Origin: Variovorax sp. CF313
GTDB lineage: Bacteria > Pseudomonadota > Gammaproteobacteria > Burkholderiales > Burkholderiaceae_C
Assembly (NCBI RefSeq): GCF_000282635.1
Contig: NZ_AKIW01000108.1
Span: forward strand, 1 to 56,890
Reading direction: 5' to 3'
DNA: 56,890 nucleotides
The translations under genes were made by a program, and so were the position numbers. Under the pieces are notes generated by a model. It was not told where the DNA came from, did not search any database, and was given only the letters and a program-made list of their open reading frames with translations. Below are positions 43,711-52,144 of the stretch, one piece after another. The first letter of the stretch is position 1. Each line of letters opens with the position of its first letter.

Positions 43711-46103
43711 CAGGGGCGCGCCGCTTTCGCAGGCGCCACACTCCGCGCAAACGCCGCCGACAGCAGCAGCGCCAGCAGCGCGCCCGGCGCAACCACGCGA
43801 CCGATGGACGACAACGCCGGGATGTCCGAAATCGCGATCAGACCGAACGACACCACCGTCGTCAGATTGGCCAGCATCAGCGACGCCAGCGTGTCTTCGT
43901 CGGCCCGCCCGGTCGTGCGCAGCTGGTCGAAGAACAGCGCGTAGTTCGACCCCACCGCCACGATCAGCAGCAGCCCCACCAGATGCAGGATGCCGAGCGC
44001 CGCCTGCAGCAAGGCCATGCCGCCGAGCGTGAGCACCACCGCGAACAGCAGCGGCTGGCACACGGCGAGCAGCCGGCGCCACGAACGCAGGTAGATGCCG
44101 AGCAGCACCACCACCGCCAGCGCGCCGAGCAGCACCTGCACGAAGGCCTCGTGCAGGTAGCGCTGGTACAGGCCCGCGAGTTCGCGGCCGACGTCGACCA
44201 CCTGCACTTCGGGCAGGCCGGCCAAGGCTGCTTCGAGGCGGCCCTGGTCGAACTTGGCGCCGGGGTGCAGCACGACCAGCGTGCCCCATCCGCCGCCCGG
44301 ACGCTGATACATGAGCGTGTTCAGGATCGAACCGAGCGGCCCACCGGCCAGTTCGGCGCGCTCCACCGGCGGCAGCTTGCGTGCCGCCTCGATGTCGGCC
44401 AGGAACGGCCCCAGGCGCGAAGCCGGCAGCGGCATCCCCTTGGTCGCCTCGGCCAGATTGGCGCGCAGCGTTTCGGCGTTCGGCAGGCTCGCGATGCGCG
44501 CCGTCTGCACCGCCACGCTCGGCAGCACGCGCGTCACGGTTTCGTAGCCGACGAGTTCGCCCTGCTCCACCAGCGCATCGAGCCGCGCCGCGGCCGCCTC
44601 GGTGTTGCGCAGGGCGGCCTGTTCGTCGTCGCCGTAGGCAACCACCAGCACGCCGCCATCGCTCGCGCCGATGTCGTTGCGCAGCATCTCGTCGAGCTGC
44701 TGGGCCGCCTTGGGCACCGGACTCATCGCGCCCAGGTCGGCGCGCCACAGGTGACCGCCCTGCCACAGCACCAGCGCCAGCGCGGCCACGCCCAGCGCCG
44801 CCAGCGGCCAGCGCAGGCGCGGCAGGCCGCGCACCAGCGCGCCGGCCATTTGCGCCATGTACCTGCGCATGCCCATGCCGGTGGCGCCATCGGGCGCCAG
44901 CACCGGCAGCACGTAGCGCGTGGCCAGCGCGGCCGCGACGAGGCCGGCGATGGAGAAGACGCCCAGCTGCGCCAGTCCCGGAAAGCCCGAGAACACCAGC
45001 GCCGCAAAGCCGCACACCGAGGTCAGCAGGCCGAGCCGCACGGTCGGCCAGTTCAGGTCGCGCCAGCGCTGCCAGCCGGTGCCGGCCACGGCCGCGCCCC
45101 GCGCCTGAATGAGGTAGTAGATGGCGTAGTCGACCGTCTCGCCGATCAGCGTGCTGCCGAAGCCCAGCGTGAGGCCGTGCACCGAACCGAACACGAGGCT
45201 CACGCTCGCCGTGCCGATCACCACGCCCGTGGCCACGGGCAGGAAGGCGATGACCAGCGCACGCGGCGAGGCGAACGCCAGCAACAGCAGCCCCCCCATG
45301 ACGATGCCGCCCACCACCGCGAGATGGATCGCTTCGGTCTTGATCTTGTCGCGGCTCATCACCGAGAACACCGGCGGCCCGCTCAGCAGCAGCTTGGGTG
45401 CCGTTGCGCCCATGCCGCGCGTCGCGGCCTCGTAGGCGGCGTGCACGCGTGCGATGGCCACGGCCTGCGCGTCGAGGTCGCTGCCGGCGGCGCGCGTGGT
45501 GGCGATCATCAGCGCGCGCGGCGCGGCGCGCGACATCCAGACGCCGTCTTCACTGCGCGGCGCGCTGGCGGGCACCAGCTCCATCGCAATGCGCTGTGTC
45601 TCGCCGGTCGGGTCGCGGTCGAGAAACGGCTTGATCACGTTGCCGGCCGGCGTGCCAAGCATCGACAGGGTTTCGTTGATGGCGTCGCGCAGACCCTCGG
45701 CGGTGAACTGCCCGGGCACTACGCCTGGCGACAGCTGGTAGCGGTGCTGCAGCACCCAGGCTCCCGCCTCGCTCCAGTCGCCGACGTCGCCGTTCTGGAC
45801 CAGATCGAACAGCTTGCTCTCGCGCATGTCTTTGGCGACAGCACGCGACGCGGCGGCACGCTGCTCGGTGCTGCCGCCCTCGATGCCCAGCATCAGCGTG
45901 CGCGAGGCGACGCCGCTTTGAAGCTGCTCGATCAGCACGCGCTGGCGCACGTCCGGGCTCTTGGGAAGGAAGGCGGAAAGATCCGCGCCGATCTGCGTGC
46001 GCGCAATGACGATGGCACCGCACAGCAGCACCAGCAGCCACGCCAGCAGCACGACCGCTCTGCGCCGCCAGCCCGGCGGACCGCCTGCCTGCTGTTGCGG
46101 CAT
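43710..46103 (-). CDS. MMPL/RND-family lipid exporter
   Basis: 797 aa from the ATG at 46103, which overlaps the LolA-like gene stop (TGATG); a GTG one codon earlier is possible. Two halves each have one helix, a large periplasmic loop and five clustered helices. Visible features are the N-terminal RRRAVVLLAWLLVLLCGAIVI, then HGLTLGFGSTLIGETVDYAIYYLIQARGA (first half) and the second-half equivalent IVAVGSNYALFFDQLRTTG. It resembles exporters of aryl-polyene lipids and other glycolipids. The LolA-like partner next to it suggests handover to a periplasmic carrier and the outer membrane. Confidence 0.9.
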   Translation of the reverse strand: MPQQQAGGPPGWRRRAVVLLAWLLVLLCGAIVIARTQIGADLSAFLPKSPDVRQRVLIEQLQSGVASRTLMLGIEGGSTEQRAAASRAVAKDMRESKLFDLVQNGDVGDWSEAGAWVLQHRYQLSPGVVPGQFTAEGLRDAINETLSMLGTPAGNVIKPFLDRDPTGETQRIAMELVPASAPRSEDGVWMSRAAPRALMIATTRAAGSDLDAQAVAIARVHAAYEAATRGMGATAPKLLLSGPPVFSVMSRDKIKTEAIHLAVVGGIVMGGLLLLAFASPRALVIAFLPVATGVVIGTASVSLVFGSVHGLTLGFGSTLIGETVDYAIYYLIQARGAAVAGTGWQRWRDLNWPTVRLGLLTSVCGFAALVFSGFPGLAQLGVFSIAGLVAAALATRYVLPVLAPDGATGMGMRRYMAQMAGALVRGLPRLRWPLAALGVAALALVLWQGGHLWRADLGAMSPVPKAAQQLDEMLRNDIGASDGGVLVVAYGDDEQAALRNTEAAAARLDALVEQGELVGYETVTRVLPSVAVQTARIASLPNAETLRANLAEATKGMPLPASRLGPFLADIEAARKLPPVERAELAGGPLGSILNTLMYQRPGGGWGTLVVLHPGAKFDQGRLEAALAGLPEVQVVDVGRELAGLYQRYLHEAFVQVLLGALAVVVLLGIYLRSWRRLLAVCQPLLFAVVLTLGGMALLQAALGILHLVGLLLIVAVGSNYALFFDQLRTTGRADEDTLASLMLANLTTVVSFGLIAISDIPALSSIGRVVAPGALLALLLSAAFARSVAPAKAARP

Positions 46104-46711
46104 CACGGCGTGGTGCGTCCGGGCGCGCTGGATGGAGCCGCGTTGCCCGGTGTGATGTTCATGACCGAGCGGTCACCGCCGACGAACTCCATCTCGAGCC
46201 CCTGCACGTCGCTCGCGCGGCCGCTGATGCGCATGCTGCGCACCTGCGCGGCCAATCGGCTGTCCATCGGGACGAGGTCGAGCGTCCACTTGGCAGCCGA
46301 GCCCGACACGGTGCTGCGGAAATAGCGCTGCAGCGTGGCGCCGTCGCCGGTGAGGGTGCCGCGCATGGCCTCGACCAGGCCGAGCAGCTCGGGCATGCTG
46401 TCCAGCGCCAGCGTGCGGGTGCGGCCTCCGCGCGAAAGCGTCAGCGTGTTGCCCTCGACAGCCATGGTCTCGATGCGCGGCGACAGCGTGCGGCGCACCA
46501 GCTTGTCGGGTGCGTCGAAGCTCAGCGTGCCGCTGGCGTCGAGCGGGCCTTCGAGGCCGTGCACGAAGCGTTGTTCGGTGAAGCGGGCCCCCCCGCTCTT
46601 CTGCTTGGCCAGCAGCGTCATCAGCTCGGGCAGGTCGAACGCCGCCCAGGCCGGCACGGCGCAGAAGGCCAGCGCGAGCACGCATGCCCTGCAAAGCCAG
46701 TCAAGCCGCAT
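46103..46711 (-). CDS. LolA-like periplasmic lipid/lipoprotein carrier
   Basis: 202 aa. A signal peptide ends near VPAWA, followed by a mature start FDLPELMTLLAKQKSGGARFTEQRFV typical of LolA-related outer membrane carriers. The segments DKLVRRTLSPRIETMAVEGN and TWTLDLVPMDSR (approximately) fit the half-barrel fold. It overlaps the acyltransferase gene by 11 bases and the MMPL gene by one base. In such clusters it is thought to move a lipid product from the MMPL pump across the periplasm. It is too divergent to be the housekeeping LolA. Confidence 0.82.
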   Translation of the reverse strand: MRLDWLCRACVLALAFCAVPAWAAFDLPELMTLLAKQKSGGARFTEQRFVHGLEGPLDASGTLSFDAPDKLVRRTLSPRIETMAVEGNTLTLSRGGRTRTLALDSMPELLGLVEAMRGTLTGDGATLQRYFRSTVSGSAAKWTLDLVPMDSRLAAQVRSMRISGRASDVQGLEMEFVGGDRSVMNITPGNAAPSSAPGRTTP

Positions 46712-47723
46712 CTTCGAGCCAGAAATCATGGAAATTGAACCAGTTGTAGGGATACGCGCGGCACAGCGCTTCCAGGCGTGCCACATAGGCTTCGACGGCC
46801 GCGCGGATGCGCATTTCGCGCTCCGCGGGGCTGCAGACCGCCTCGCCGAAGTCGGCCAGCGGGTCGAACCGGACATCGTAGCGGGCACCACCGCCGTAGA
46901 GCCCGGCCATGAAGAACACCTTGCGGCGCAGCAGAGCCGCCAGCCGGAAGGGTCCGTCGTTGAAAACCGCCGGCTGCCCGAGGAATGGCAGCACGATGTT
47001 GTTGCCGCGCTGGTGCGCGGGCTGGTCTTCGCTGCCCGGCAGCGTACGGTCGGCCAGCATGCCGCCCAGGCCGCCGCCGTCGAGCCAGTCGCGCAGTTCG
47101 AGCATCGAATGCGGCCGGCCCAGCGCGATGACGTGCGGCCGCAGTTCAGGCACCGCAATGGCGTTGAGGATGGCCGTGATGCGCTGCGCGTTGTCCGGGT
47201 ACATCAGCATCGCCAGGCGCAGGTTGCGCTGGTGCGTCTGCTGCTTGCAGGCGCCCAGCGCCTCGAAGCTGCCGACGTGGGCGCCGAGCAGGAAGGCGCC
47301 CCGCCCTTGTGCGATCTCCGACTCGATCGACACGTTGCCCTCGATGCTGACCTTGAACAGGTCCATGCGCCCGCGCAGGAAGTAGACGCGGTCGAGCACT
47401 GTCGACGCGAAGGCGTACAGCAGGCGGAAACCGTCGACCCAACCCGCCTGCGGGCCGATGGCCCTGAACAGATAGCGCTTGATGTGCCGGCGCTGCGCCG
47501 GTGCGAACAGCAGGAAGTAGAGCGCGATGGGCGGCAGCAGCAGGCGCGTGACGTGGCGCCCGCACACCAGCGCCATCCCGACGATGAAACGCAGCGCAAG
47601 CATGTTGCTGCGCTCTGGCGCATGCGCCCAGCCCCCACTTTCACCGCGCTCGCCATTCGGGGCCGCCTCCCCTGCCCGGGCAGCCTCTTTCAAGGCGCGC
47701 GCTTCAACGTCGGCGTGTTTCAT
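46701..47723 (-). CDS. LpxL/HtrB-like acyltransferase
   Basis: 340 aa of the lysophospholipid/Kdo2-lipid A acyltransferase superfamily. The first 40 residues are polar and low complexity, so the functional start could also be at MLALRFIVGMAL. A hydrophobic segment follows, then the catalytic motif GAHVGSFEAL (HxxxxE), and later GMLADRTLPG, LPFLGQPAVFNDGPFRLAAL and a C-terminal YNWFNFHDFW. The reaction would be acyl transfer from ACP or CoA to a lipid or sugar acceptor. The ATG at 47723 overlaps the ligase stop (TGATG). Confidence 0.88.
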   Translation of the reverse strand: MKHADVEARALKEAARAGEAAPNGERGESGGWAHAPERSNMLALRFIVGMALVCGRHVTRLLLPPIALYFLLFAPAQRRHIKRYLFRAIGPQAGWVDGFRLLYAFASTVLDRVYFLRGRMDLFKVSIEGNVSIESEIAQGRGAFLLGAHVGSFEALGACKQQTHQRNLRLAMLMYPDNAQRITAILNAIAVPELRPHVIALGRPHSMLELRDWLDGGGLGGMLADRTLPGSEDQPAHQRGNNIVLPFLGQPAVFNDGPFRLAALLRRKVFFMAGLYGGGARYDVRFDPLADFGEAVCSPAEREMRIRAAVEAYVARLEALCRAYPYNWFNFHDFWLEDAA

Positions 47724-49438
47724 CACGCGGACTCTTGCACGGCCGTCCAGCGGCCGGTGACGGCCACCACGCCGTCGCAGCGAACGTCGAAACGTACGCC
47801 GCGGCCGGGTCCGGCCTCCGGGTGCAATTCGATCGATAGCGCGGCGCCCGGTCGCACCGGCGACAGGAACTTCGCCGCGGCGAGCGTGGGATGTGCGCCC
47901 AGCCGCGCCACCAGGGCCGGCACGCGCCGGATCGACTCCATGACCTCGGCCAGCACCAGCGCGCCAGGCAGCAGGGGCTGGCCGGGAAAATGGCCGGCGA
48001 ATACGGGGTGATCCGCCGGCACCATGTGCGCCATCTGCACTGGTGTGTCATCTTCGGCGAGTTGCGCCAGCGCGAATTCGCGCAGCGCACGCACTGTGAG
48101 CTTGCCCGTGCCTTCGCGTGGGAACGCCTTGACCTGCACCACCCTGCGCGGCACGAACACGGGTTCGAGCCGCTGCCGCAGGGCCGCGATGATGTCGCCC
48201 GCCGAGAGCTCGGGCGCGACCACGAAGGCCACCGGCCGCACGACCCCGTCGGCCACCTCATCGGGCAGCCAGAAGGCGCCGTCGTCCACGCCGGGGATGC
48301 TGTTGAGATGAAAGTTCAGGTGCGCCAGCGAGCTGCGCCGGCCCGCCACGTGGATCAGGTCATTGGCGCGGCCGAACAGGCGGAAGCGGCGTTCGTCCAG
48401 CAGTTCGAGCACGTCGGCCATCGGCGTGGGCTCGGGCATGAAGTCGCCGCTGAAGATGAAGCGCTCGGGGCCGCCGTCGGCCGCGGGCTCGGCGTGCACG
48501 CGAATCTCGCCGAAGGTCTCCCAGATTTCACTGTCGGTGGTGCGGCGCGTGGCAACCTGGCCCGACTCGGTGCTGCCGTAGATTTCGAGCAGCACGCCAC
48601 CCATGGCCTGCTCGGCCTGCTGCGCAAGCTGCGGCGACAGCGGCGCGGTGGCCGACAAAATAAGGTCGACCGGCGGCAGCTCGATCCCCGAGAGCAGCAA
48701 TGTCTTGAGATGGAACGGCGTGGTGACCAGCGCGCGGGGCCGCGGCACCGAGGCCAGAGTTTTCGCGACATCAGCCGGAAAGAACGGCCGGCCGCTTTCG
48801 AATGCTGCGCCGCCGAGCATTGCGAGCAGCACCGACGATTCGAGCCCGTAGCTGTGCTGCACTGGCACGGTAGCGACCAGCGTGAGGCCTTCGAGCGAGG
48901 GACGCTCCAGCACCCGGCACAGGCGCTTGACGGCCACCGCCACGTCGCCCACCAGCGTGCGCCAGGTCTTGGCGTGCGGTTGCGGCACGCCGGTCGAGCC
49001 CGAGGTGAGCAGGCTGGCTGCGTGCATGGCCGCGTCGATCGCGGGCACCGCGCCATCGGCATCGGCACCGTCGCCAGGACTCGCGCGGTTTTCGAACAGC
49101 ACGCGCTGCATGCCCGGGGCCTGCAGCTTCGGGTCATCGGTGAGCGCAAAAAGATGCGGGCCGCCGGATTCGAGCAGGCGCGCGAGCGTGTCGGGCCGCG
49201 CGTCGGGCGGCAGCAGGCTGGCATGGCCGCGCACCAGCGCCGCGCCCAGGCTCACGGCGAAGGCGTATCGGTCAGCACAGAGATTGACGGCCGGCCCCTC
49301 GCCCGGAAGCCCAGGTGCGAAGCGGGCCACGTCGGCCAGGAACTGCCGCGCGCTCACGGGGACACCGGCGCGCCAGGCCAGGGGGGCGTCGGGGTCTCGG
49401 TTCGCGAGCAGTGGCAGGAAGCGAAGGTCTGTCGTCAC
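47723..49438 (-). CDS. AMP-ligase fused to hotdog 3-hydroxyacyl-ACP dehydratase
   Basis: 571 aa from a GTG at 49438, chosen because it begins the recognisable domain (MTTDLRFLPLLANRDPD); the frame is open upstream. Residues about 1-450 form an adenylating ligase with TSGSTGVPQPHAKTWRTL, IYGSTESGQVATRRT and catalytic Lys in REGTGKLTVRALREF. Residues about 465-571 form a hotdog dehydratase with the FabA/FabZ signature DHPVFAGHFPGQPLLPG. In E. coli-type aryl-polyene clusters these are two proteins (ApeH, ApeI); here they are one. The ligase would load a starter acid onto the operon's ACP. Confidence 0.9.
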   Translation of the reverse strand: MTTDLRFLPLLANRDPDAPLAWRAGVPVSARQFLADVARFAPGLPGEGPAVNLCADRYAFAVSLGAALVRGHASLLPPDARPDTLARLLESGGPHLFALTDDPKLQAPGMQRVLFENRASPGDGADADGAVPAIDAAMHAASLLTSGSTGVPQPHAKTWRTLVGDVAVAVKRLCRVLERPSLEGLTLVATVPVQHSYGLESSVLLAMLGGAAFESGRPFFPADVAKTLASVPRPRALVTTPFHLKTLLLSGIELPPVDLILSATAPLSPQLAQQAEQAMGGVLLEIYGSTESGQVATRRTTDSEIWETFGEIRVHAEPAADGGPERFIFSGDFMPEPTPMADVLELLDERRFRLFGRANDLIHVAGRRSSLAHLNFHLNSIPGVDDGAFWLPDEVADGVVRPVAFVVAPELSAGDIIAALRQRLEPVFVPRRVVQVKAFPREGTGKLTVRALREFALAQLAEDDTPVQMAHMVPADHPVFAGHFPGQPLLPGALVLAEVMESIRRVPALVARLGAHPTLAAAKFLSPVRPGAALSIELHPEAGPGRGVRFDVRCDGVVAVTGRWTAVQESA

Positions 49439-49454
49439 GCTGGCAGCGCCTGTG

Positions 49455-50099
49455 TCATTGGCCGCCGGGGCTGGTGTCCACCGACGATGTGCCGTAGAAC
49501 GCGCGCACCGCATCCACGAGGCGCGTGCGTTCGAATTCGGGATGCAGCCGGTAGCGCAGCAGGTGTTCGCCGACGAACAGCAGCGTCACCATCACCGGCG
49601 ACAGCACATTGGCGAACAGCGACCACTCGGAGAACGGCCGTGTCAGGTAGATGAGGATCGACGCCAGCACCGTCAGTGCGAAGAAGCCGGTCCAGATGCG
49701 CGTGAGCTGCGTGGTGTAGGCCAGCATGTGGCCCTTGAGCGGATGCACGCGCTGCGCGAACTGGGTGATCAGCGGCAGGCCGCGGCCGCGCAGTGTCGAG
49801 CCGAACCAGCCGCACAGGGCTGCGTTGATGGCCACGTGCTGCAGCACGTACAGCCGGTTGGGATCGCCCGCCTCACCAAGGAAGACGAGCGAAAAACCGC
49901 CAATGCCCAGCACGGCCACGGCGGCAAGGCCCCAGCGGCCGAACCAGCTGGCGGCCAGGCCCATGGCGGCGAGCCAGAGCGGGCCGAGCAGCACCACCAC
50001 CGCCCATGGCTCCGTGGCGTGGAACAGCGTCATCCAGTGAGAGAGGCCGGCATATGCAACCCCCACCACCAACAGGAGTGCTATTCGCCATCGCGACAT
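49455..50099 (-). CDS. COG4648-like inner membrane protein (ApeG-like)
   Basis: 214 aa with about six hydrophobic helices: RIALLLVVGVAYAGLSHW, then WAVVVLLGPLWLAAMGLAAS, and later FFALTVLASILIYLT. Conserved-looking motifs are FLGEAGDPNRLYVLQHVAIN and GLPLITQFAQRVHPL. Proteins of this kind sit between ACP and ligase genes in aryl-polyene and related clusters; their biochemical role is not established. It starts 4 bases after the ACP stop and ends 16 bases before the ligase start. Confidence 0.82.
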   Translation of the reverse strand: MSRWRIALLLVVGVAYAGLSHWMTLFHATEPWAVVVLLGPLWLAAMGLAASWFGRWGLAAVAVLGIGGFSLVFLGEAGDPNRLYVLQHVAINAALCGWFGSTLRGRGLPLITQFAQRVHPLKGHMLAYTTQLTRIWTGFFALTVLASILIYLTRPFSEWSLFANVLSPVMVTLLFVGEHLLRYRLHPEFERTRLVDAVRAFYGTSSVDTSPGGQ

Positions 50100-50103
50100 G
50101 GGA

Positions 50104-50415
50104 TCAGGAAGCTACGCGATGCTGGGCGACGTGGGTCGCGAGCGTGCGCAGCGACTGAAAAATCTGCTGGTTGCGTTCGTCGTCCGAACGCAGTTGGAAC
50201 CCATAGCGGCGCGAGACTTCGAGCGCCACTTCGAGGATGTCGATGGAGTCGAGTCCCAGGCCTTCGCCATAGAGCGGTTCGGTCGGCACGATGTCCTCGG
50301 GGGCCACTTCGAGATTCAGCGCGCTCACGAGCAGCACGGCCAGCTCTTTTTCGATCGGCGACTGTTCGGAGGCATCGCCAGTGGCGGGAATGGGGGGCTG
50401 AGCAGTCGATGACAA
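50104..50415 (-). CDS. Acyl carrier protein
   Basis: 103 aa. The start is a TTG at 50415 supported by a perfect AGGAGG five bases upstream; the frame has no better start. The phosphopantetheine attachment serine lies in GLGLDSIDILEVALEV. A 20-residue Pro/Ser-rich N-terminal extension makes it longer than housekeeping AcpP (about 78 aa). As first gene of the operon it would carry the growing or starter acyl chain for the ligase, dehydratases and reductase downstream. Confidence 0.9.
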   Translation of the reverse strand: MSSTAQPPIPATGDASEQSPIEKELAVLLVSALNLEVAPEDIVPTEPLYGEGLGLDSIDILEVALEVSRRYGFQLRSDDERNQQIFQSLRTLATHVAQHRVAS

Positions 50416-50460
50416 AAAAACCTCCTGAAACTTTTGCCTGAACTATCGTGCGGGTCGTGG

Positions 50461-50490
50461 ATTATAGGAGGGCCGCTTAGGGCCTGTTCG
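50461..50490 (-). promoter_or_regulatory. Promoter of the ACP-led operon
   Basis: Minus-strand -10 box TATAAT is a perfect match (50466-50461). A weak -35 candidate CGAACA (50490-50485) is spaced 18 bases and falls inside the left arm of the 99-bp palindrome. The predicted transcript would have about 38 bases of 5' leader before the TTG at 50415. Confidence 0.55.
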
Positions 50491-50576
50491 CCCTGTGCAA
50501 GGGGGTCGCGTTGCTTCGAAAAGGGGCTGGCTGTGGCGAGCTTCGCGACCCCCTTGCACAGGGTGCACAGGCCCTA
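50478..50576. repeat. 99-bp imperfect palindrome (33-bp arms, 33-base loop)
   Basis: Arms 50478-50510 and 50544-50576 are inverted copies with 2 mismatches in 33. The cores read CCCTGTGCAAGGGGGTCGCG and its complement. It fills the divergent region between the ACP-led operon and the YjgR-like gene and overlaps the -35 area of the former. It could be a small mobile palindromic element, a two-way regulatory site, or a long hairpin in either transcript. No ORF is encoded and there is no U tract. Confidence 0.85.
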
Positions 50577-50609
50577 GACTACCCGCTTCGATACGACCCG
50601 GAGCGCCCC

Positions 50610-52124
50610 ATGGCCGACCCCCTTCTGATCGCACGGCATGAAGCCATCGAGTGCAATCTTCTCCCCAGCCTGGCCAACCGCCACGGCCTGATCACCGGCG
50701 CCACCGGCACCGGCAAGACCGTCACCCTGCAGACCATCGCGGAGAAGCTGTCCAGCATCGGCGTGCCGGTGTTCATGGCCGACGTCAAGGGCGACCTGAC
50801 GGGCGTCAGCCAAAAGGGCACTATCGGCGACAAGCTGGCCGCCACGCTGAAAGAACGCGGCATCGATCTGCCCGAGCCCTCCGCCTGCCCCGTCACGCTG
50901 TGGGATGTGTTCGGCGAACAGGGCCATCCGGTGCGCGCCACCATCTCCGACATGGGCCCGCTGCTGCTGGCCCGCATGCTCGACCTGAACGAAACACAGG
51001 CCGGCGTGCTGAACCTGGTGTTCAAGATCGCCGACGACAACGGCCTGCTGCTGCTCGACCTGAAAGACCTGCGCGCCATGCTGCAGTACGTGGGCGAGAA
51101 CGCGAGCCAGTTCACCACCCAGTACGGCAACATCAGCGCCGCCAGCGTGGGTGCCATCCAGCGCGGCCTGCTGCAGATCGAGACCCAGGGCGGCGACAAG
51201 TTCTTCGGGGAGCCGATGCTCAACATCGCCGACTTCATGCAGACCGTGGGCGGCAAGGGGGTCATCAACGTCCTCGCGGCCGACAAGCTCATGAACTCGC
51301 CGCGCCTGTACGCCACCTTCCTGCTGTGGATGCTGTCGGAGCTGTTCGAGCAGCTACCCGAAATCGGCGATCCCGAGCAGCCCAAGCTGGCCTTCTTCTT
51401 CGACGAGGCCCACCTGCTGTTCAACGAGGCGCCCAAGGCGCTGGTGGAACGCATCGAGCTGGTGGTGCGCCTGGTGCGCTCCAAGGGCGTGGGCGTGTAT
51501 TTCGTCACGCAGAACCCGCTGGACATTCCCGATACGGTGCTGGCCCAGTTGGGCAACCGCGTGCAGCACGCGCTGCGCGCATTCACCCCGCGCGACCAGA
51601 AGGCCGTGAAGGCGGCCGCCAGCACCATGCGCCAGAAGCCGGGCCTCGACATCGAAACCGCCATCACCGAACTCGCGGTCGGCGAGGCGCTCGTGAGCTT
51701 CCTCGACGAAAAGGGCCGCCCGAGCGTGACCGAACGCGTATTCGTGCTGCCGCCGGGCAGCCAGCTCGGCCCGATCACGCCCGACCAGCGCAAGGCGCTG
51801 GTCACGGGCTCGCTGGTCGCGGGTGTCTACGAGAAGACGGTGGACCGCGAATCGGCCTACGAAAAGCTCAAGGGCCGCGCCGAGAGCGCACCCGACGCGC
51901 CCGCGGTTGGCGCGGGTGGCAAGCCCGCGGCCGAATCGTCCGGCTCCGGCATGGGCGGCATGCTCAACGACATGCTCTTCGGCACCACCGGGCCGCGCGG
52001 CGCGAAGCACGACGGGCTGGTGCAGACCATGGCCAAGTCGGCGGTGCGCACGATGGGCACCTCGGTAGGCAAGGAGATCCTGCGCGGGGTGCTGGGCGGG
52101 ATCTTCGGCAGCAAGAAGCGCTGA
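50610..52124 (+). CDS. YjgR/HerA-like ATPase (DUF853 family)
   Basis: 504 aa from the ATG at 50610, preceded by CGGAG; the frame is open back into the palindrome. Walker A is ITGATGTGKTVTLQTIAEKL near residue 30, Walker B is LAFFFDEAHLLFNEAP, and a helicase-like arginine region follows SKGVGVYFVTQNPLDIPDTV. The C-terminal part has a Gly/Ser/Ala-rich linker and a terminal KEILRGVLGGIFGSKKR. It belongs to the FtsK-HerA superfamily; its cellular role is not established. It converges on the nrsF-like gene. Confidence 0.88.
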   Translation: MADPLLIARHEAIECNLLPSLANRHGLITGATGTGKTVTLQTIAEKLSSIGVPVFMADVKGDLTGVSQKGTIGDKLAATLKERGIDLPEPSACPVTLWDVFGEQGHPVRATISDMGPLLLARMLDLNETQAGVLNLVFKIADDNGLLLLDLKDLRAMLQYVGENASQFTTQYGNISAASVGAIQRGLLQIETQGGDKFFGEPMLNIADFMQTVGGKGVINVLAADKLMNSPRLYATFLLWMLSELFEQLPEIGDPEQPKLAFFFDEAHLLFNEAPKALVERIELVVRLVRSKGVGVYFVTQNPLDIPDTVLAQLGNRVQHALRAFTPRDQKAVKAAASTMRQKPGLDIETAITELAVGEALVSFLDEKGRPSVTERVFVLPPGSQLGPITPDQRKALVTGSLVAGVYEKTVDRESAYEKLKGRAESAPDAPAVGAGGKPAAESSGSGMGGMLNDMLFGTTGPRGAKHDGLVQTMAKSAVRTMGTSVGKEILRGVLGGIFGSKKR

Positions 52125-52144
52125 GGATGCCCCCTCGGGGCCGC

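Noticed and set aside
43626..46325. 899-codon plus-strand frame opposite the MMPL exporter
   Set aside because: Arg/Gln/His-rich translation with no motifs; the exporter on the minus strand has clear helices and coupled start and stop sites.
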